Origin: Dryocola clanedunensis
GTDB lineage: Bacteria; Pseudomonadota; Gammaproteobacteria; Enterobacterales; Enterobacteriaceae
Assembly (NCBI RefSeq): GCF_025215155.1
Contig: NZ_JALHAM010000116.1
DNA length: 64,000 bases
Reading direction: 5' to 3' (one strand)
Shown one piece after another: positions 8,513-17,973 of the stretch (position 1 is its first letter; every line of letters begins with the position of its first letter). Below the pieces are notes generated by a model. The model saw only the letters and a program-made list of their open reading frames with translations. It made no database searches and was not told the DNA's origin. The translations under genes were made by a program, and so were the position numbers.

Positions 8513-8596
8513 CACCTTGCTAAACAGAGTTTATCCTCGTAGGCTTAAGTTACATCCACGAGTAAGTCTGAAGTCGAGACTCTGACAGGAGGGCAT

Positions 8597-8797
8597 GTGG
8601 AAAAGTATTGTGAACTCGTTCGACAACGCTACGCGGAAATCGCGAGCGGTGATTTAGGTTACATTCCGGATGCGCTAGGTTGCGTCCTGAAGGTGCTGAA
8701 TGAAGTGGCCTGTAATGAAGCACAGCCAGAATCAATCAGGGAACAGGCGGCGTATGCTGCCGCGAACTTACTGGTGAGCGATTATGTCTTTGAATGA
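8597..8797 (+). CDS. yaeP: Small conserved protein YaeP
   Basis: A 66-residue acidic helical protein of the YaeP family (UPF0253), nearly identical to E. coli YaeP as I recall it. Function unknown. Translation starts at GTG (8597-8599), preceded by the strong site AGGAGGG (8587-8593). An ATG two bases upstream is out of frame. The end overlaps rof by 14 bases, so the two are translationally linked. Confidence 0.92.
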   Translation: MEKYCELVRQRYAEIASGDLGYIPDALGCVLKVLNEVACNEAQPESIREQAAYAAANLLVSDYVFE

Positions 8798-9044
8798 TGC
8801 CTATCAACCCATCAATTGTGATGACTATGACAATCTCGAGCTCGCCTGCCAGCAGAATTTATTATTGACGCTGGAGTTAAAAAGCGGGGAAGTGTTGAAA
8901 GCGAAAGCAAGCGACCTGGTGTCTCGTAAAAACGTCGAATATCTGATTATCGATGATGCGGGTAGCACGCTTGAAGTTCGCCTCGATAAGATTGCAAGCT
9001 TCAGTCACCCACAAATCGGGACTGTCGTGGTGAGCGAAGAGTAA
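8784..9044 (+). CDS. rof: Rho-termination inhibitor Rof (YaeO)
   Basis: Rof binds Rho next to its primary RNA site and inhibits rho-dependent termination. The 86-residue protein shows the conserved blocks YQPINCDDYDNLELACQ and KASDLVSRKNVEYL of the family, with an Sm-like small beta fold. It overlaps the yaeP end by 14 bases and is followed at once by a rho-independent terminator. Confidence 0.95.
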   Translation: MSLNDAYQPINCDDYDNLELACQQNLLLTLELKSGEVLKAKASDLVSRKNVEYLIIDDAGSTLEVRLDKIASFSHPQIGTVVVSEE

Positions 9045-9067
9045 AATATTGAACGCTATATACGAAG

Positions 9068-9096
9068 CGGGCAGCCTTATGGCTGCCCGTTTTTTT
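9068..9096 (+). terminator. Terminator of yaeP-rof
   Basis: Perfect 9-bp stem CGGGCAGCC/GGCTGCCCG (9068-9089) with a TTAT loop, followed by seven T residues. The T tract touches the stop codon (9095-9097) of the convergent cytochrome gene. No U tract exists on the minus side. Confidence 0.9.
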
Positions 9097-9406
9097 ATGG
9101 TTTCATAGAAGAATAGTAAGCTGCCAGATTGCTGATATCCTCATCGGATAAGCCGCTGACATAGGCCTTCATAATTTCCGCCTGCCCGCCGCTGCGCTCG
9201 CCCTTCTTATAAGCCTGAAGCGAGTGCTCAAGATACTTTTCATTTTGCCCGGCCAGATTGGGATACATCGGGACGGAAACTTTGCCCGTTGCGCCATGAC
9301 ACGCCACGCACATTGCTGCTTTCTGCTCGCCGGCCTGTGCATCGCCGTTCGCCAGAGCAGGCAAACTGCACATCATCAGCCCGACCAGCACCATTACTTT
9401 TTTCAT
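9095..9406 (-). CDS. Small periplasmic c-type cytochrome
   Basis: A class I cytochrome c of 103 residues, presumably a periplasmic electron carrier; partner and role unknown. It has a Sec signal peptide (about 1-19, cleaved after SLPALA), one heme-attachment motif CVACH (Cys33, Cys36, His37), and a probable axial Met79 before the conserved AYVSGLSDEDISNLAAYYSS C-terminal helix typical of c4/c553-like domains. AAGGAG lies nine bases before the ATG, inside the 3' end of tilS. Start and tilS stop overlap as ATGA, so it is translationally coupled to tilS. I do not know a cytochrome gene at this locus in E. coli K-12. Heme attachment would need the Ccm system. Confidence 0.93.
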   Translation of the reverse strand: MKKVMVLVGLMMCSLPALANGDAQAGEQKAAMCVACHGATGKVSVPMYPNLAGQNEKYLEHSLQAYKKGERSGGQAEIMKAYVSGLSDEDISNLAAYYSSMKP

Positions 9407-10713
9407 TGCTGCTTCTCCTTTTGCCAGTCTATACGCCAGCATGGTTGTTCCGTTGCCTGCCCTTCACGGGTGACAAATATCCCCGGCGCGGCGATGAGCT
9501 GCTCACCGTAAAAAATCAGCGGCGTGGTATCGCGCTGCCAGGAGGGAATTTGTAGCTCCTGCCAGATTTTCTTCAATGTTCTGCCCCGCTCGCGCCCGAC
9601 GATATGCAGATTGCCGCTCGCTTTAAACCTCACGCTAACAGGCTCATCAGCAAGCGGTGCGCGAACAGCCTGTCCTGTCTCACCAATATTTAGCGTACCG
9701 AGACCTGCGGGAAGCACTAACGGTGCAAATGGAGCTTTCCAGTTCAATACCGTATCCCCCTGCCCGTCAACCTGCGGCACCCAGTATAGCGCTCCCTGAA
9801 AACGACGCACCTCGTGCTCGCCCAGTTTTAAGCGCGGGTTAGCATCTTCGCGGCTTAGCGCTATTTCGTCCCACACTCGTTGTAACGCAGCACGAGAAGG
9901 CATTGCTGCCCGATGAAACGCAAACCAGCGGCGAATTAGCGCCGCGCGTCGGATGTCGCTAAGGCTGGCGAGTGGCGCAACGAGCAGACCGCCGTTCGAA
10001 AGCATCAGGGACGAGAGCTGTTCCGCAAGCAGCTCATCAAGCAGCGCTTCCTGCTCCCCGCAAAGTTCTGCGCTGCGCACAACGCTACGGGAAAAGTGTG
10101 GCCAGCGCTGCTGGAGTACCGGCAGGACGCGCAAACGCAGGAAATTCCTGTCATAGGCGTCATCCTGATTGCTTTCGTCTTCTATCCACGTCAGCAGATG
10201 AGCTTCCGCCCATCTTTCCAGCTCCGCCCTGCTCTGCCCGAGCAAGGGGCGCAGCAAAGTCGTGCCGGAAAAATCGAGTTCCGCAGGCATCGCCGCAAGC
10301 CCCGCCGGACCACTGCCGCGCTTAAGCGCCAGCAGGAACGTTTCGCACTGATCGTCCTGGTGCTGCGCTGTCAGCAAAACTTCCCCCGGCAGCAACGCTC
10401 TCGAGAGCGCCTGATAGCGTGCCGCACGAGCCTGAGCTTCTGTCCCCTGTCCGTCATCCGCCAGCTGCACATGAGCTACCTCCAGCGGGACATCCCAGCT
10501 CGCGCACAGCCGCTGGCAATGCTGTACCCATTCATCCGCGTTCGGGCTAAGGCCGTGATGGACATGCATAGCGCGTAGCTGAAGTTCAGGAGCGAGAGTG
10601 TCGCGAAGCGTGACAAGCTGATGCAGCAGAACGGTGGAATCCAGCCCACCACTAAGCGCCACCAGCAGGTTGCGGTGCGGATGAAGTAAGGAAAGTAACG
10701 GACGCAGATCCAT
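9403..10713 (-). CDS. tilS: tRNA(Ile)-lysidine synthase TilS
   Basis: TilS modifies C34 of the CAU-anticodon isoleucine tRNA to lysidine, which changes both its decoding and its charging. The PP-loop ATP site SGGLDS lies near residues 20-25 of a 436-residue protein; a central all-helical domain and a C-terminal domain follow. I chose the ATG at 10711-10713 (MDLRPLLSLLHPHRN) to fit the family N-terminus. An in-frame ATG 60 bases upstream exists, and neither has a strong ribosome-binding site. The end carries the ribosome-binding site and start of the cytochrome gene. Confidence 0.93.
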   Translation of the reverse strand: MDLRPLLSLLHPHRNLLVALSGGLDSTVLLHQLVTLRDTLAPELQLRAMHVHHGLSPNADEWVQHCQRLCASWDVPLEVAHVQLADDGQGTEAQARAARYQALSRALLPGEVLLTAQHQDDQCETFLLALKRGSGPAGLAAMPAELDFSGTTLLRPLLGQSRAELERWAEAHLLTWIEDESNQDDAYDRNFLRLRVLPVLQQRWPHFSRSVVRSAELCGEQEALLDELLAEQLSSLMLSNGGLLVAPLASLSDIRRAALIRRWFAFHRAAMPSRAALQRVWDEIALSREDANPRLKLGEHEVRRFQGALYWVPQVDGQGDTVLNWKAPFAPLVLPAGLGTLNIGETGQAVRAPLADEPVSVRFKASGNLHIVGRERGRTLKKIWQELQIPSWQRDTTPLIFYGEQLIAAPGIFVTREGQATEQPCWRIDWQKEKQQ

Positions 10714-10776
10714 AGTCAGCAATTTACGTAAGGGTTTGCCCGGCACGTTACCGGGCAACGCCGAGAGAGGCAAGCG

Positions 10777-11166
10777 TTACTGCTGGTAAAGTTCCAGCGG
10801 CAGGCCGTCGGGGTCGGCAAAGAAGGTAAAGCGCCGGTCGGTGAACGGATCGATACGAACCGGCTCACAGACCACGCCATGTTTTTCGAGATGTTCAACG
10901 GCCCGATCGAGATCCTCAACGCTGAACGCCAGATGGCGCAAACCGCAGGCTTCCGGGCGGCTTGGCCGCGCCGGTGGGGACGGGAAAGAGAACAGCTCAA
11001 TGACGTACTGGCCGTTCAGCGCAAGGTCGCCCTTCCAGGAGTCTCTTGCTTCCCGGTAAGCTTCAGCCTGTAACGTGAACCCGAGGATATCGCAGTAAAA
11101 CTGTTTACTGAGCTGATAGTCCGAGGCGATGATAGCGATGTGATGAACCTGCTTTAAACCCAGCAT
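10777..11166 (-). CDS. yaeR: VOC (glyoxalase/dioxygenase-like) family metalloprotein, YaeR-like
   Basis: A 129-residue VOC-fold protein with two beta-alpha-beta-beta-beta modules. Candidate metal ligands are His in QVHHIAI, Glu in YVIELFSF, His in LRHLAFSVED and Glu in LPLELYQQ, the usual H/E/H/E pattern. Family members act on diverse substrates and the one here is unknown. It lies between ldcC (56 bases upstream) and tilS (63 bases downstream), all leftward, as in E. coli. Confidence 0.88.
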   Translation of the reverse strand: MLGLKQVHHIAIIASDYQLSKQFYCDILGFTLQAEAYREARDSWKGDLALNGQYVIELFSFPSPPARPSRPEACGLRHLAFSVEDLDRAVEHLEKHGVVCEPVRIDPFTDRRFTFFADPDGLPLELYQQ

Positions 11167-11222
11167 AGGTGCTCCTTTGTCTTTTGGGGCACGTTACCAC
11201 CGCACCCCGGCAAATCAAGAGG

Positions 11223-13364
11223 CTACGAATTTTTTAAGACTCGTACACGGTAGATGCCATCTTCTCCCAGCTTCGCGCCATGAATGTCGGTTTCGAAGCC
11301 AGGATAGTGTTCGCCAACGGAGCAAAGCATCAGCAGGAAGTCGAGCACCGCGCGGCTTTCGTTAGTGATCATCTCCCCCGGCATCACAACCGGCACGCCC
11401 GGTGGATACGGCAGGATCATGTTGGCAGAGACCCGGTCAATCAGCTGTTCGATCTCCACGGTTTCCACGTTACCTTTAACCTGCTGCTGGTAGGCCTCGT
11501 GCGGCGTCAGCATCATCTCTGGCAGAACGTCAAACGCCCGCAGCATCAGGTCTGGCAGATTATGCTGTTTGATAAGCTTATGGATCCCCTGCGCCAGACC
11601 CTGAATACGCATGTTGCGATAGAAATCAGGATCTTCCGCGTAGAGATCCGGCAGCATATTTTTGACCCGCAGATTAAGATCATAGGAGCGTTTGAATTCC
11701 GTCAGGCCACGCAGCAGGCTGAGGGCTTTGGTTTTATCGATCCCAATGCTGAACAGGAACAGCAGATTATACGGCCCGGTTTTCTCGACCACCACGCCAC
11801 GCTCGTCCAGGAACTTCGCCACCAGCGCGGCGGGGATCCCCTCATCAGCCATTGCACCCAGTTCACTCATCCCAGGCGTAAGAATCGTGACTTTGATTGG
11901 GTCGAGATACATATGGTCGGCGTCAGCGTCTTTGAACCCGTGCCAGTCTTCTTCCCCCGGGGAGATGGGCCAGCAGGCCGCTTCGTCCACGTGTTCCGGC
12001 TGCCAGATATCAAAGAACCAGTCTTCGGACTCCTCGCGTAACCGCTGCACTTCACGACGAAAATGCAGCGCACGTTCTACGGAGCGGTTGATCAGATGCT
12101 TACCCGGGTTGCCGCGCAGCATGGCGGCCGCGGTTTCAATCGAGGCCACGATTGGGTAGCTCGGCGAAGTCGTGGTATGCATCATATAAGCTTCGTTGAA
12201 CGTGTCCTCGTCGTAATCCCCTTTGATGTGGATTAGCGAGGCCTGTGATAGCGCCGCCAGAAGTTTATGGGTGGACTGCGTCTCGTAAATCACTTTCCCC
12301 GGCACCCGGTCGCCGCTCATGCCGCTTTTTCCCTGATAAATCGGGTGAAAGTTAGTGTAAGGCACCCAGGCAGAGTCGAAGTGGATGGAGGGAACGTCCA
12401 GCGTTTGCTTGATGAATTCGGTGTTGTAGAGCAGGCCGTCGTAGGTCGAGTTGGTAATGACCGCATGCACGGGCCACTGGGCATCCGGCGTGGCGGCGAC
12501 TTTCGCCTCGATACTTTCACGTTCAAATTCGCGCTTCGGTATCCCGCCCAGAATCCCCAGCGCGTTGCGCGTCGGTTTCAGCCAGATGGGCACCAGATCC
12601 GTCATCATCAGCAGATGCGTGAGGGATTTATGGCAGTTACGATCGATTAATACGGTGCTACCTGACGGTGCAGCGTACATCCCGACAATTTTGTTCGAGG
12701 TAGAAGTTCCGTTGGTCACCATGTAGCTCTGCTCCGCGCCAAAGGTACGGGCAATGTACTCTTCTGCTTCCAGATGTGGGCCAGTATGGTCGAGCAGCGA
12801 CCCCAGCTCGGTGACGGAAATCGAGACGTCCGCCTTCAGCGTGTTGCCGCCAAAGAAATCATAGAACAGGCAGCCAACCGGGCTTTTCTGGTACGCCGTC
12901 CCCGCCATGTGGCCGGGCGTGCAGAAAGTGTATTTACCCTCTTTCACATAGGTGAATAAGGCTTTTGTCAGCGGCGGAGTGATGTTGTCGAGATACTCGT
13001 TGGTGTACTGCTTAATGCGCTGAGCAATATCTTCCGCCGCGCTGAGGGCATATTCGAAGAACCACAGCGCCATGCGCATTTCGTTAACGCTGACGTCCAG
13101 TGAAGAGTGGGTATTGATAAACGCGTACAGCGGCAGGTATTCGTTCAGCAGATTGATGTCGCTGCACAGGTCGAGGCTGTACTCGTCCCAGTCAAAAATC
13201 ACGCCGCAGACGCGAGGATTGTGTTCAATGAGTTTAAGCAGGTCGGTGCTGTTGGTGGGATAGATGGGCTGAAAGCCTTGCTTCTCAAGCTCCTTGTGCA
13301 GCTCTTTGATCGGCTCGTCTTTATAAAAAACGCCCTGGGGTCCCATAATGGCGATGATATTCAC
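11223..13364 (-). CDS. ldcC: Lysine decarboxylase (constitutive LdcC type)
   Basis: A PLP-dependent enzyme that decarboxylates lysine to cadaverine. At 713 residues it matches the LdcC length and locus rather than inducible CadA, which is linked to cadB. It has an N-terminal wing domain (about 1-130), the aminotransferase-fold core with the PLP lysine in ETQSTHKLLAAL (about 367) and the FDSAWVPY segment, and a C-terminal domain. Translation begins at GTG (13362-13364) behind an almost perfect AGGAGGT. It follows the accA terminator. Confidence 0.94.
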   Translation of the reverse strand: MNIIAIMGPQGVFYKDEPIKELHKELEKQGFQPIYPTNSTDLLKLIEHNPRVCGVIFDWDEYSLDLCSDINLLNEYLPLYAFINTHSSLDVSVNEMRMALWFFEYALSAAEDIAQRIKQYTNEYLDNITPPLTKALFTYVKEGKYTFCTPGHMAGTAYQKSPVGCLFYDFFGGNTLKADVSISVTELGSLLDHTGPHLEAEEYIARTFGAEQSYMVTNGTSTSNKIVGMYAAPSGSTVLIDRNCHKSLTHLLMMTDLVPIWLKPTRNALGILGGIPKREFERESIEAKVAATPDAQWPVHAVITNSTYDGLLYNTEFIKQTLDVPSIHFDSAWVPYTNFHPIYQGKSGMSGDRVPGKVIYETQSTHKLLAALSQASLIHIKGDYDEDTFNEAYMMHTTTSPSYPIVASIETAAAMLRGNPGKHLINRSVERALHFRREVQRLREESEDWFFDIWQPEHVDEAACWPISPGEEDWHGFKDADADHMYLDPIKVTILTPGMSELGAMADEGIPAALVAKFLDERGVVVEKTGPYNLLFLFSIGIDKTKALSLLRGLTEFKRSYDLNLRVKNMLPDLYAEDPDFYRNMRIQGLAQGIHKLIKQHNLPDLMLRAFDVLPEMMLTPHEAYQQQVKGNVETVEIEQLIDRVSANMILPYPPGVPVVMPGEMITNESRAVLDFLLMLCSVGEHYPGFETDIHGAKLGEDGIYRVRVLKNS

Positions 13365-13432
13365 AGCTTACCTCCTGGAAAAAGTCTCTGGTAAGCATAG
13401 CGCAATGCGTTTTTCATTGATTCTTAAAACGC

Positions 13433-13458
13433 AAAAAGGGCCGGAAAATCCGGCCCTT
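13433..13458 (-). terminator. Terminator after accA
   Basis: Inverted repeat AAGGGCCGGA/TCCGGCCCTT (13436-13458) with a short A-rich loop, followed on the minus strand by TTTTTGC. It ends the long envelope cluster transcript at accA. Confidence 0.85.
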
Positions 13459-13480
13459 AACGTCAATCTGGCTGAAGAGA

Positions 13481-14440
13481 TCAGGCGTAGCCGTAGCTCA
13501 TCAGACGCTGATAACGACGGTTCAGCAGCTCGTCTTTGTTCAGCACGTCCAGGTCGGCAAGATCTGCCAGCAGCTGCGCCTTCAAAGATGCGGCCATCGC
13601 CTGCGGGTTACGATGCGCGCCGCCCAGAGGCTCAGGGATCACGGTATCGACCAGCTTCAGCTCTTTCAGACGCGGGGCAATGATACCCATCGCTTCTGCA
13701 GCCAGCGGCGCTTTGTCAGCACTTTTCCACAGAATAGAGGCGCAGCCTTCCGGGGAGATAACGGAATAGGTGCTGTACTGCAACATATTCACTTTATCGC
13801 CCACGCCGATTGCCAGCGCACCACCGGAACCGCCTTCACCAATCACCGTACAAATGACCGGCACCTTCAGGCGGGACATTTCACGCAGGTTGCGTGCGAT
13901 GGCCTCCGACTGACCGCGCTCTTCGGCACCCACACCAGGGTAGGCCCCAGGGGTGTCGATGAAGGTAATGATTGGCATATTGAAACGCTCAGCCATTTCC
14001 ATCAGACGCAACGCTTTACGGTAGCCTTCTGGTGCTGGCATCCCGAAGTTACGGCGAATTTTTTCTTTGGTTTCGCGACCTTTCTGGTGGCCGATGATCA
14101 TCACCGGACGGCCATCAAGACGTGCGATACCGCCGACAATGGCTTTATCGTCGGCATAAGCACGATCGCCCGCCAGCTCGTCAAACTCATCAAAAGCCAG
14201 ACGAAGGTAGTCGAAGGTGTACGGGCGCTGTGGATGGCGCGCCAGCTGAGCAATTTGCCATGCTCCTAAATCGGCGAAGATCTTACGGGTGAGCTCTACG
14301 CTTTTTTCACGCAGACGCTGCACTTCTTCATCCAGATTAATATCCAATTTTTCATCCTGACGGCTAACGGCGGTCAGGGAATCGATTTTCGCTTCCAGCT
14401 CTGCAATCGGCTGTTCGAAATCAAGGAAATTCAGACTCAT
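13481..14440 (-). CDS. accA: Acetyl-CoA carboxylase carboxyltransferase subunit alpha
   Basis: AccA and AccD form the carboxyltransferase that makes malonyl-CoA, the committed step of fatty acid synthesis. The 319-residue protein shows the crotonase-like carboxyltransferase core with oxyanion-hole glycines (GEGGSGGALAIGVGD) and the conserved PGAYPGVGAEERGQSEAIA segment. It lies 12 bases downstream of dnaE on the same strand and ends at a terminator. Confidence 0.97.
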   Translation of the reverse strand: MSLNFLDFEQPIAELEAKIDSLTAVSRQDEKLDINLDEEVQRLREKSVELTRKIFADLGAWQIAQLARHPQRPYTFDYLRLAFDEFDELAGDRAYADDKAIVGGIARLDGRPVMIIGHQKGRETKEKIRRNFGMPAPEGYRKALRLMEMAERFNMPIITFIDTPGAYPGVGAEERGQSEAIARNLREMSRLKVPVICTVIGEGGSGGALAIGVGDKVNMLQYSTYSVISPEGCASILWKSADKAPLAAEAMGIIAPRLKELKLVDTVIPEPLGGAHRNPQAMAASLKAQLLADLADLDVLNKDELLNRRYQRLMSYGYA

Positions 14441-14452
14441 AGTATTCCTGTA

Positions 14453-17400
14453 TTAGTCAAACTCCAGTTCCACCTGCTCCGAACCTACCAGCGTTCTGAG
14501 ATCGTTGAGTAAACGATCGCTGGGGGATACACGCCACGCTGCGCCAAAACGCAAACGTGCTCGTGCATCCGCCCTCTGATAGTAGAGATGTACTGGAATT
14601 GTCCCCGAACGGTGGGGTTCCAGAGACTGACGGAGACGGTTTAAAAGCTGGTCATCAATTTGCCTGTCCGTCAGCGAGATAGCAAGCCCGCGCGCATACT
14701 TTTCACGGGCCTCGTCAATGTCCATCAATTCACGAGCGGTCATTTTAAGGCCGCCGCTGAAGTCATCAAAGCTGACCTGTCCGCTGACGATCAGGATACG
14801 GTCTTTTTCCAGCAGATGCTGGTACTTTTCTAACGCATCTGTGAATAACATCACTTCCAGGCGACCAGAACGGTCGTCGAGAGTACAGATGCCAATGCGA
14901 TTACCTCGTTTGGTCACCATGACCCGCGAAGCAATCACCAGACCCGCAGCCGTGGTCATTTTACCACGTTCTGTCGGGTGCATCTCTTTCAGGCGCATGC
15001 CACCGACATAGCGCTCAATTTCTTTTAAATACTGGTTGATAGGGTGCCCGGTCAGATACAGCCCCAGGGTTTCCCTTTCACCATCCAGTACCGTGTGTTC
15101 CGGCCACGGAATGACGCTGGCGTAAGACTGCTCTACGACCTCAGGTTCATCGGCCAATACACCAAACATATCCGCCTGGCCGATAGCCTCTGCTTTCGCA
15201 TGCTGATCGGCGGCTTTCAGTGCATCGCCCAACGCGTTCATCAGCGCGGCGCGGTGCGGCCCCAGGCGGTCGAACGCCCCGGACATAATCAGTTTTTCCA
15301 GCACGCGGCGGTTGAGCTTTTTGGTATCCGTACGAGCGCAAAGGTCGAACAGCTCGCGGAAATACCCGCCTTCGTTACGCGCTTCAATAATCGCTTCGAT
15401 AGGGCCTTCGCCGACGCCTTTAATAGCACCGATACCGTAAACAATCTCGCCGTCATCGTTAACGTGGAAATGGTACTGCCCGGAGTTAATATCCGGCGGC
15501 AGAATTTTCAGGCCCATGCGCCAGCACTCATCCACCAGGCCAACCACTTTTTCGGTGTTGTCCATATCAGCGGTCATTACCGCCGCCATAAACTCTGCCG
15601 GGTAGTGCGCTTTCAGCCACAGCGTCTGGTAGGAAACCAGCGCGTAGGCGGCGGAGTGAGATTTGTTAAAGCCGTAACCTGCGAATTTCTCTACCAGATC
15701 GAAGATCTTAATCGCCAGTTCGCCGTCGATGCCGTTCTCTTTCGCTCCGTCTTCAAAACTGGAACGCTGTTTGGCCATCTCTTCGGGTTTCTTTTTACCC
15801 ATAGCACGACGCAGCATATCCGCGCCGCCCAGGGTGTAACCCGAAAGCACCTGCGCAATCTGCATGACCTGTTCCTGGTACAGGATGATGCCGTAGGTCG
15901 GCTCAAGTACCGGCTTCAGGCTTTCATGCTGCCACTGAATATCAGGATAGGAGATGGCTTCGCGACCGTGCTTACGGTCGATAAAGTTATCAACCATGCC
16001 GGATTGCAGCGGGCCCGGACGGAACAGGGCCACCAGGGCTATCATATCTTCGAAGCAGTCGGGCTGCAGACGTTTGATCAGATCTTTCATGCCGCGGGAT
16101 TCAAGCTGGAAGACCGCGGTGGTCTCCGAGCGCTGCAGCATATCGAAGCTTTTCTTATCTTCGAGCGGGATGGCGGCGATATCAATCGGCTCCAGCCCCT
16201 GCTTTTCCCGGCGCGGGTTAATCATCTTCAGCGCCCAGTCGATGATGGTCAGCGTACGCAAGCCGAGGAAGTCGAACTTCACCAGCCCCGCGTATTCCAC
16301 ATCGTTTTTATCGAACTGGGTGACCGGGTTTTGCCCCTGGTCGTCGCAATATAGCGGCGCAAAATCGGTAATTTTCGTTGGTGCGATAACCACGCCACCG
16401 GCGTGTTTACCGGCGTTACGCGTGACGCCTTCGAGCTTGCGCGCCATGTCGATCAGCGCTTTAACTTCTTCGTCTGCTTCGTAGATTTGCGGCAGCTGCG
16501 GTTCGGCTTCAAAAGCCTTCGCCAGCGTCATACCCGGATCAGGTGGGATCAGCTTGGAGATTCGATCGACAAACCCGTACGGATGCCCGAGCACACGGCC
16601 AACATCGCGGATAACCGCTTTCGCCGCCATGGTGCCGAAGGTGATGATCTGCGATACCGCGTCACGACCGTACATTTCGGCCACGTGATCGATAACCCGA
16701 TCGCGCTTCTCCATGCAGAAGTCGATATCAAAGTCGGGCATCGAGACACGTTCCGGGTTCAGGAAGCGTTCGAACAGCAGGTCAAATTCCAGCGGATCGA
16801 GATCGGTAATCTTCAGCGCATAGGCGACAAGCGACCCCGCACCGGAACCACGGCCAGGACCTACTGGCACGCCGTTATCCTTCGACCACTGGATGAACTC
16901 CATGACGATCAGGAAGTAGCCCGGGAAGCCCATCTGGTTGATAACCTGAAGCTCAATGTCCAGACGCTCATCATAAGGCGGGCGTTTTTCAGCACGCACT
17001 TCCGGCTCCGGGAACAGAAACTCGAGGCGCTCCTCCAGACCTTCTTTGGATTTCACGACGAGGAAATCTTCGGTGGTCATCTCCCCTGTCGGGAACTGCG
17101 GCAGGAAGTATTCGCCGAGCCTGACGGTAACGTTACAGCGGCGGGCAATTTCCACGCTGTTTTCCAACGCTTCCGGGATGTCCGAGAACAGCTCGCACAT
17201 CTCTTCTTCGCTGCGCATGTATTGCTGCGTGGAGTAGTTGCGCGGACGCTTAGGATCGTCGAGGGTGAAGCCATCATGGATCGCAACGCGGATCTCATGG
17301 GCGTCAAAATCGGTGGTATCGATGAATCTTACATCGTTAGTTGCCACAACCGGCAAACCACGCTCTTCGGCTAGTGCGACGGCCGCATGCAGGTAGTTTT

Positions 17401-17935
17401 CTTCATCGGCACGGCCAGTGCGGATCAGTTCAAGGTAGAAGCGATCGGCAAAATACTGCTGGTAGAACGCCAGGCACTGATCGACCTGGGTATCGTTACC
17501 ACGCAACAAGTTTTTGCCAATATCCCCCATCCGACCGCCGGAAATCAGGATCAACCCTTCGTTCAGTTCAGCAAGCCAGCCACGGTCGATAATCGGACCG
17601 GCCGCACCGTATCCACGCTGGTAGGCCTTTGAAATCAACAGGGTCAGGTTCTGATAGCCAACGTTGTTGGCCGCAAGCACGGTCAGGTGGCTGAGTTCAT
17701 CGCCCAGCAGTTCGTTGGCGACGTTAAAGTCCGCGCCGATGATCGGCTTGATCCCCGCACCGTGCGCTCCGCCATAGAACTTAACCAGGCCACACAGGTT
17801 GGTAAAATCGGTGATCGCCAAAGCAGGCATGTTCAGCGCCGCGGCCTTTTTGACCAGCGGGCCGATTTTTGCCAGACCATCGATCATGGAGTAGTCACTG
17901 TGCACCCGCAGGTGTACGAAACGTGGTTCAGCCAT
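14453..17935 (-). CDS. dnaE: DNA polymerase III subunit alpha
   Basis: The replicative polymerase of the C family. At 1160 residues it has the E. coli length. It begins with the PHP domain (HLRVHSDYSMIDG); the palm holds the catalytic aspartates in PDFDIDF (about 401-403). Beta-clamp-binding, OB-fold and C-terminal tau-binding parts follow. It sits between rnhB (38 bases upstream) and accA (12 bases downstream) in one leftward cluster. Confidence 0.98.
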   Translation of the reverse strand: MAEPRFVHLRVHSDYSMIDGLAKIGPLVKKAAALNMPALAITDFTNLCGLVKFYGGAHGAGIKPIIGADFNVANELLGDELSHLTVLAANNVGYQNLTLLISKAYQRGYGAAGPIIDRGWLAELNEGLILISGGRMGDIGKNLLRGNDTQVDQCLAFYQQYFADRFYLELIRTGRADEENYLHAAVALAEERGLPVVATNDVRFIDTTDFDAHEIRVAIHDGFTLDDPKRPRNYSTQQYMRSEEEMCELFSDIPEALENSVEIARRCNVTVRLGEYFLPQFPTGEMTTEDFLVVKSKEGLEERLEFLFPEPEVRAEKRPPYDERLDIELQVINQMGFPGYFLIVMEFIQWSKDNGVPVGPGRGSGAGSLVAYALKITDLDPLEFDLLFERFLNPERVSMPDFDIDFCMEKRDRVIDHVAEMYGRDAVSQIITFGTMAAKAVIRDVGRVLGHPYGFVDRISKLIPPDPGMTLAKAFEAEPQLPQIYEADEEVKALIDMARKLEGVTRNAGKHAGGVVIAPTKITDFAPLYCDDQGQNPVTQFDKNDVEYAGLVKFDFLGLRTLTIIDWALKMINPRREKQGLEPIDIAAIPLEDKKSFDMLQRSETTAVFQLESRGMKDLIKRLQPDCFEDMIALVALFRPGPLQSGMVDNFIDRKHGREAISYPDIQWQHESLKPVLEPTYGIILYQEQVMQIAQVLSGYTLGGADMLRRAMGKKKPEEMAKQRSSFEDGAKENGIDGELAIKIFDLVEKFAGYGFNKSHSAAYALVSYQTLWLKAHYPAEFMAAVMTADMDNTEKVVGLVDECWRMGLKILPPDINSGQYHFHVNDDGEIVYGIGAIKGVGEGPIEAIIEARNEGGYFRELFDLCARTDTKKLNRRVLEKLIMSGAFDRLGPHRAALMNALGDALKAADQHAKAEAIGQADMFGVLADEPEVVEQSYASVIPWPEHTVLDGERETLGLYLTGHPINQYLKEIERYVGGMRLKEMHPTERGKMTTAAGLVIASRVMVTKRGNRIGICTLDDRSGRLEVMLFTDALEKYQHLLEKDRILIVSGQVSFDDFSGGLKMTARELMDIDEAREKYARGLAISLTDRQIDDQLLNRLRQSLEPHRSGTIPVHLYYQRADARARLRFGAAWRVSPSDRLLNDLRTLVGSEQVELEFD

Positions 17936-17973
17936 TTCTCATTCCGATTAAGTGTGTGCCAGAAACCCGCTAG

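Noticed and set aside
15044..16354. 436-codon open frame on the plus strand inside dnaE
   Set aside because: Antisense to the polymerase gene with low-complexity His/Arg/Gln composition typical of shadow frames; the neighbouring 16403-17374 frame is the same case.
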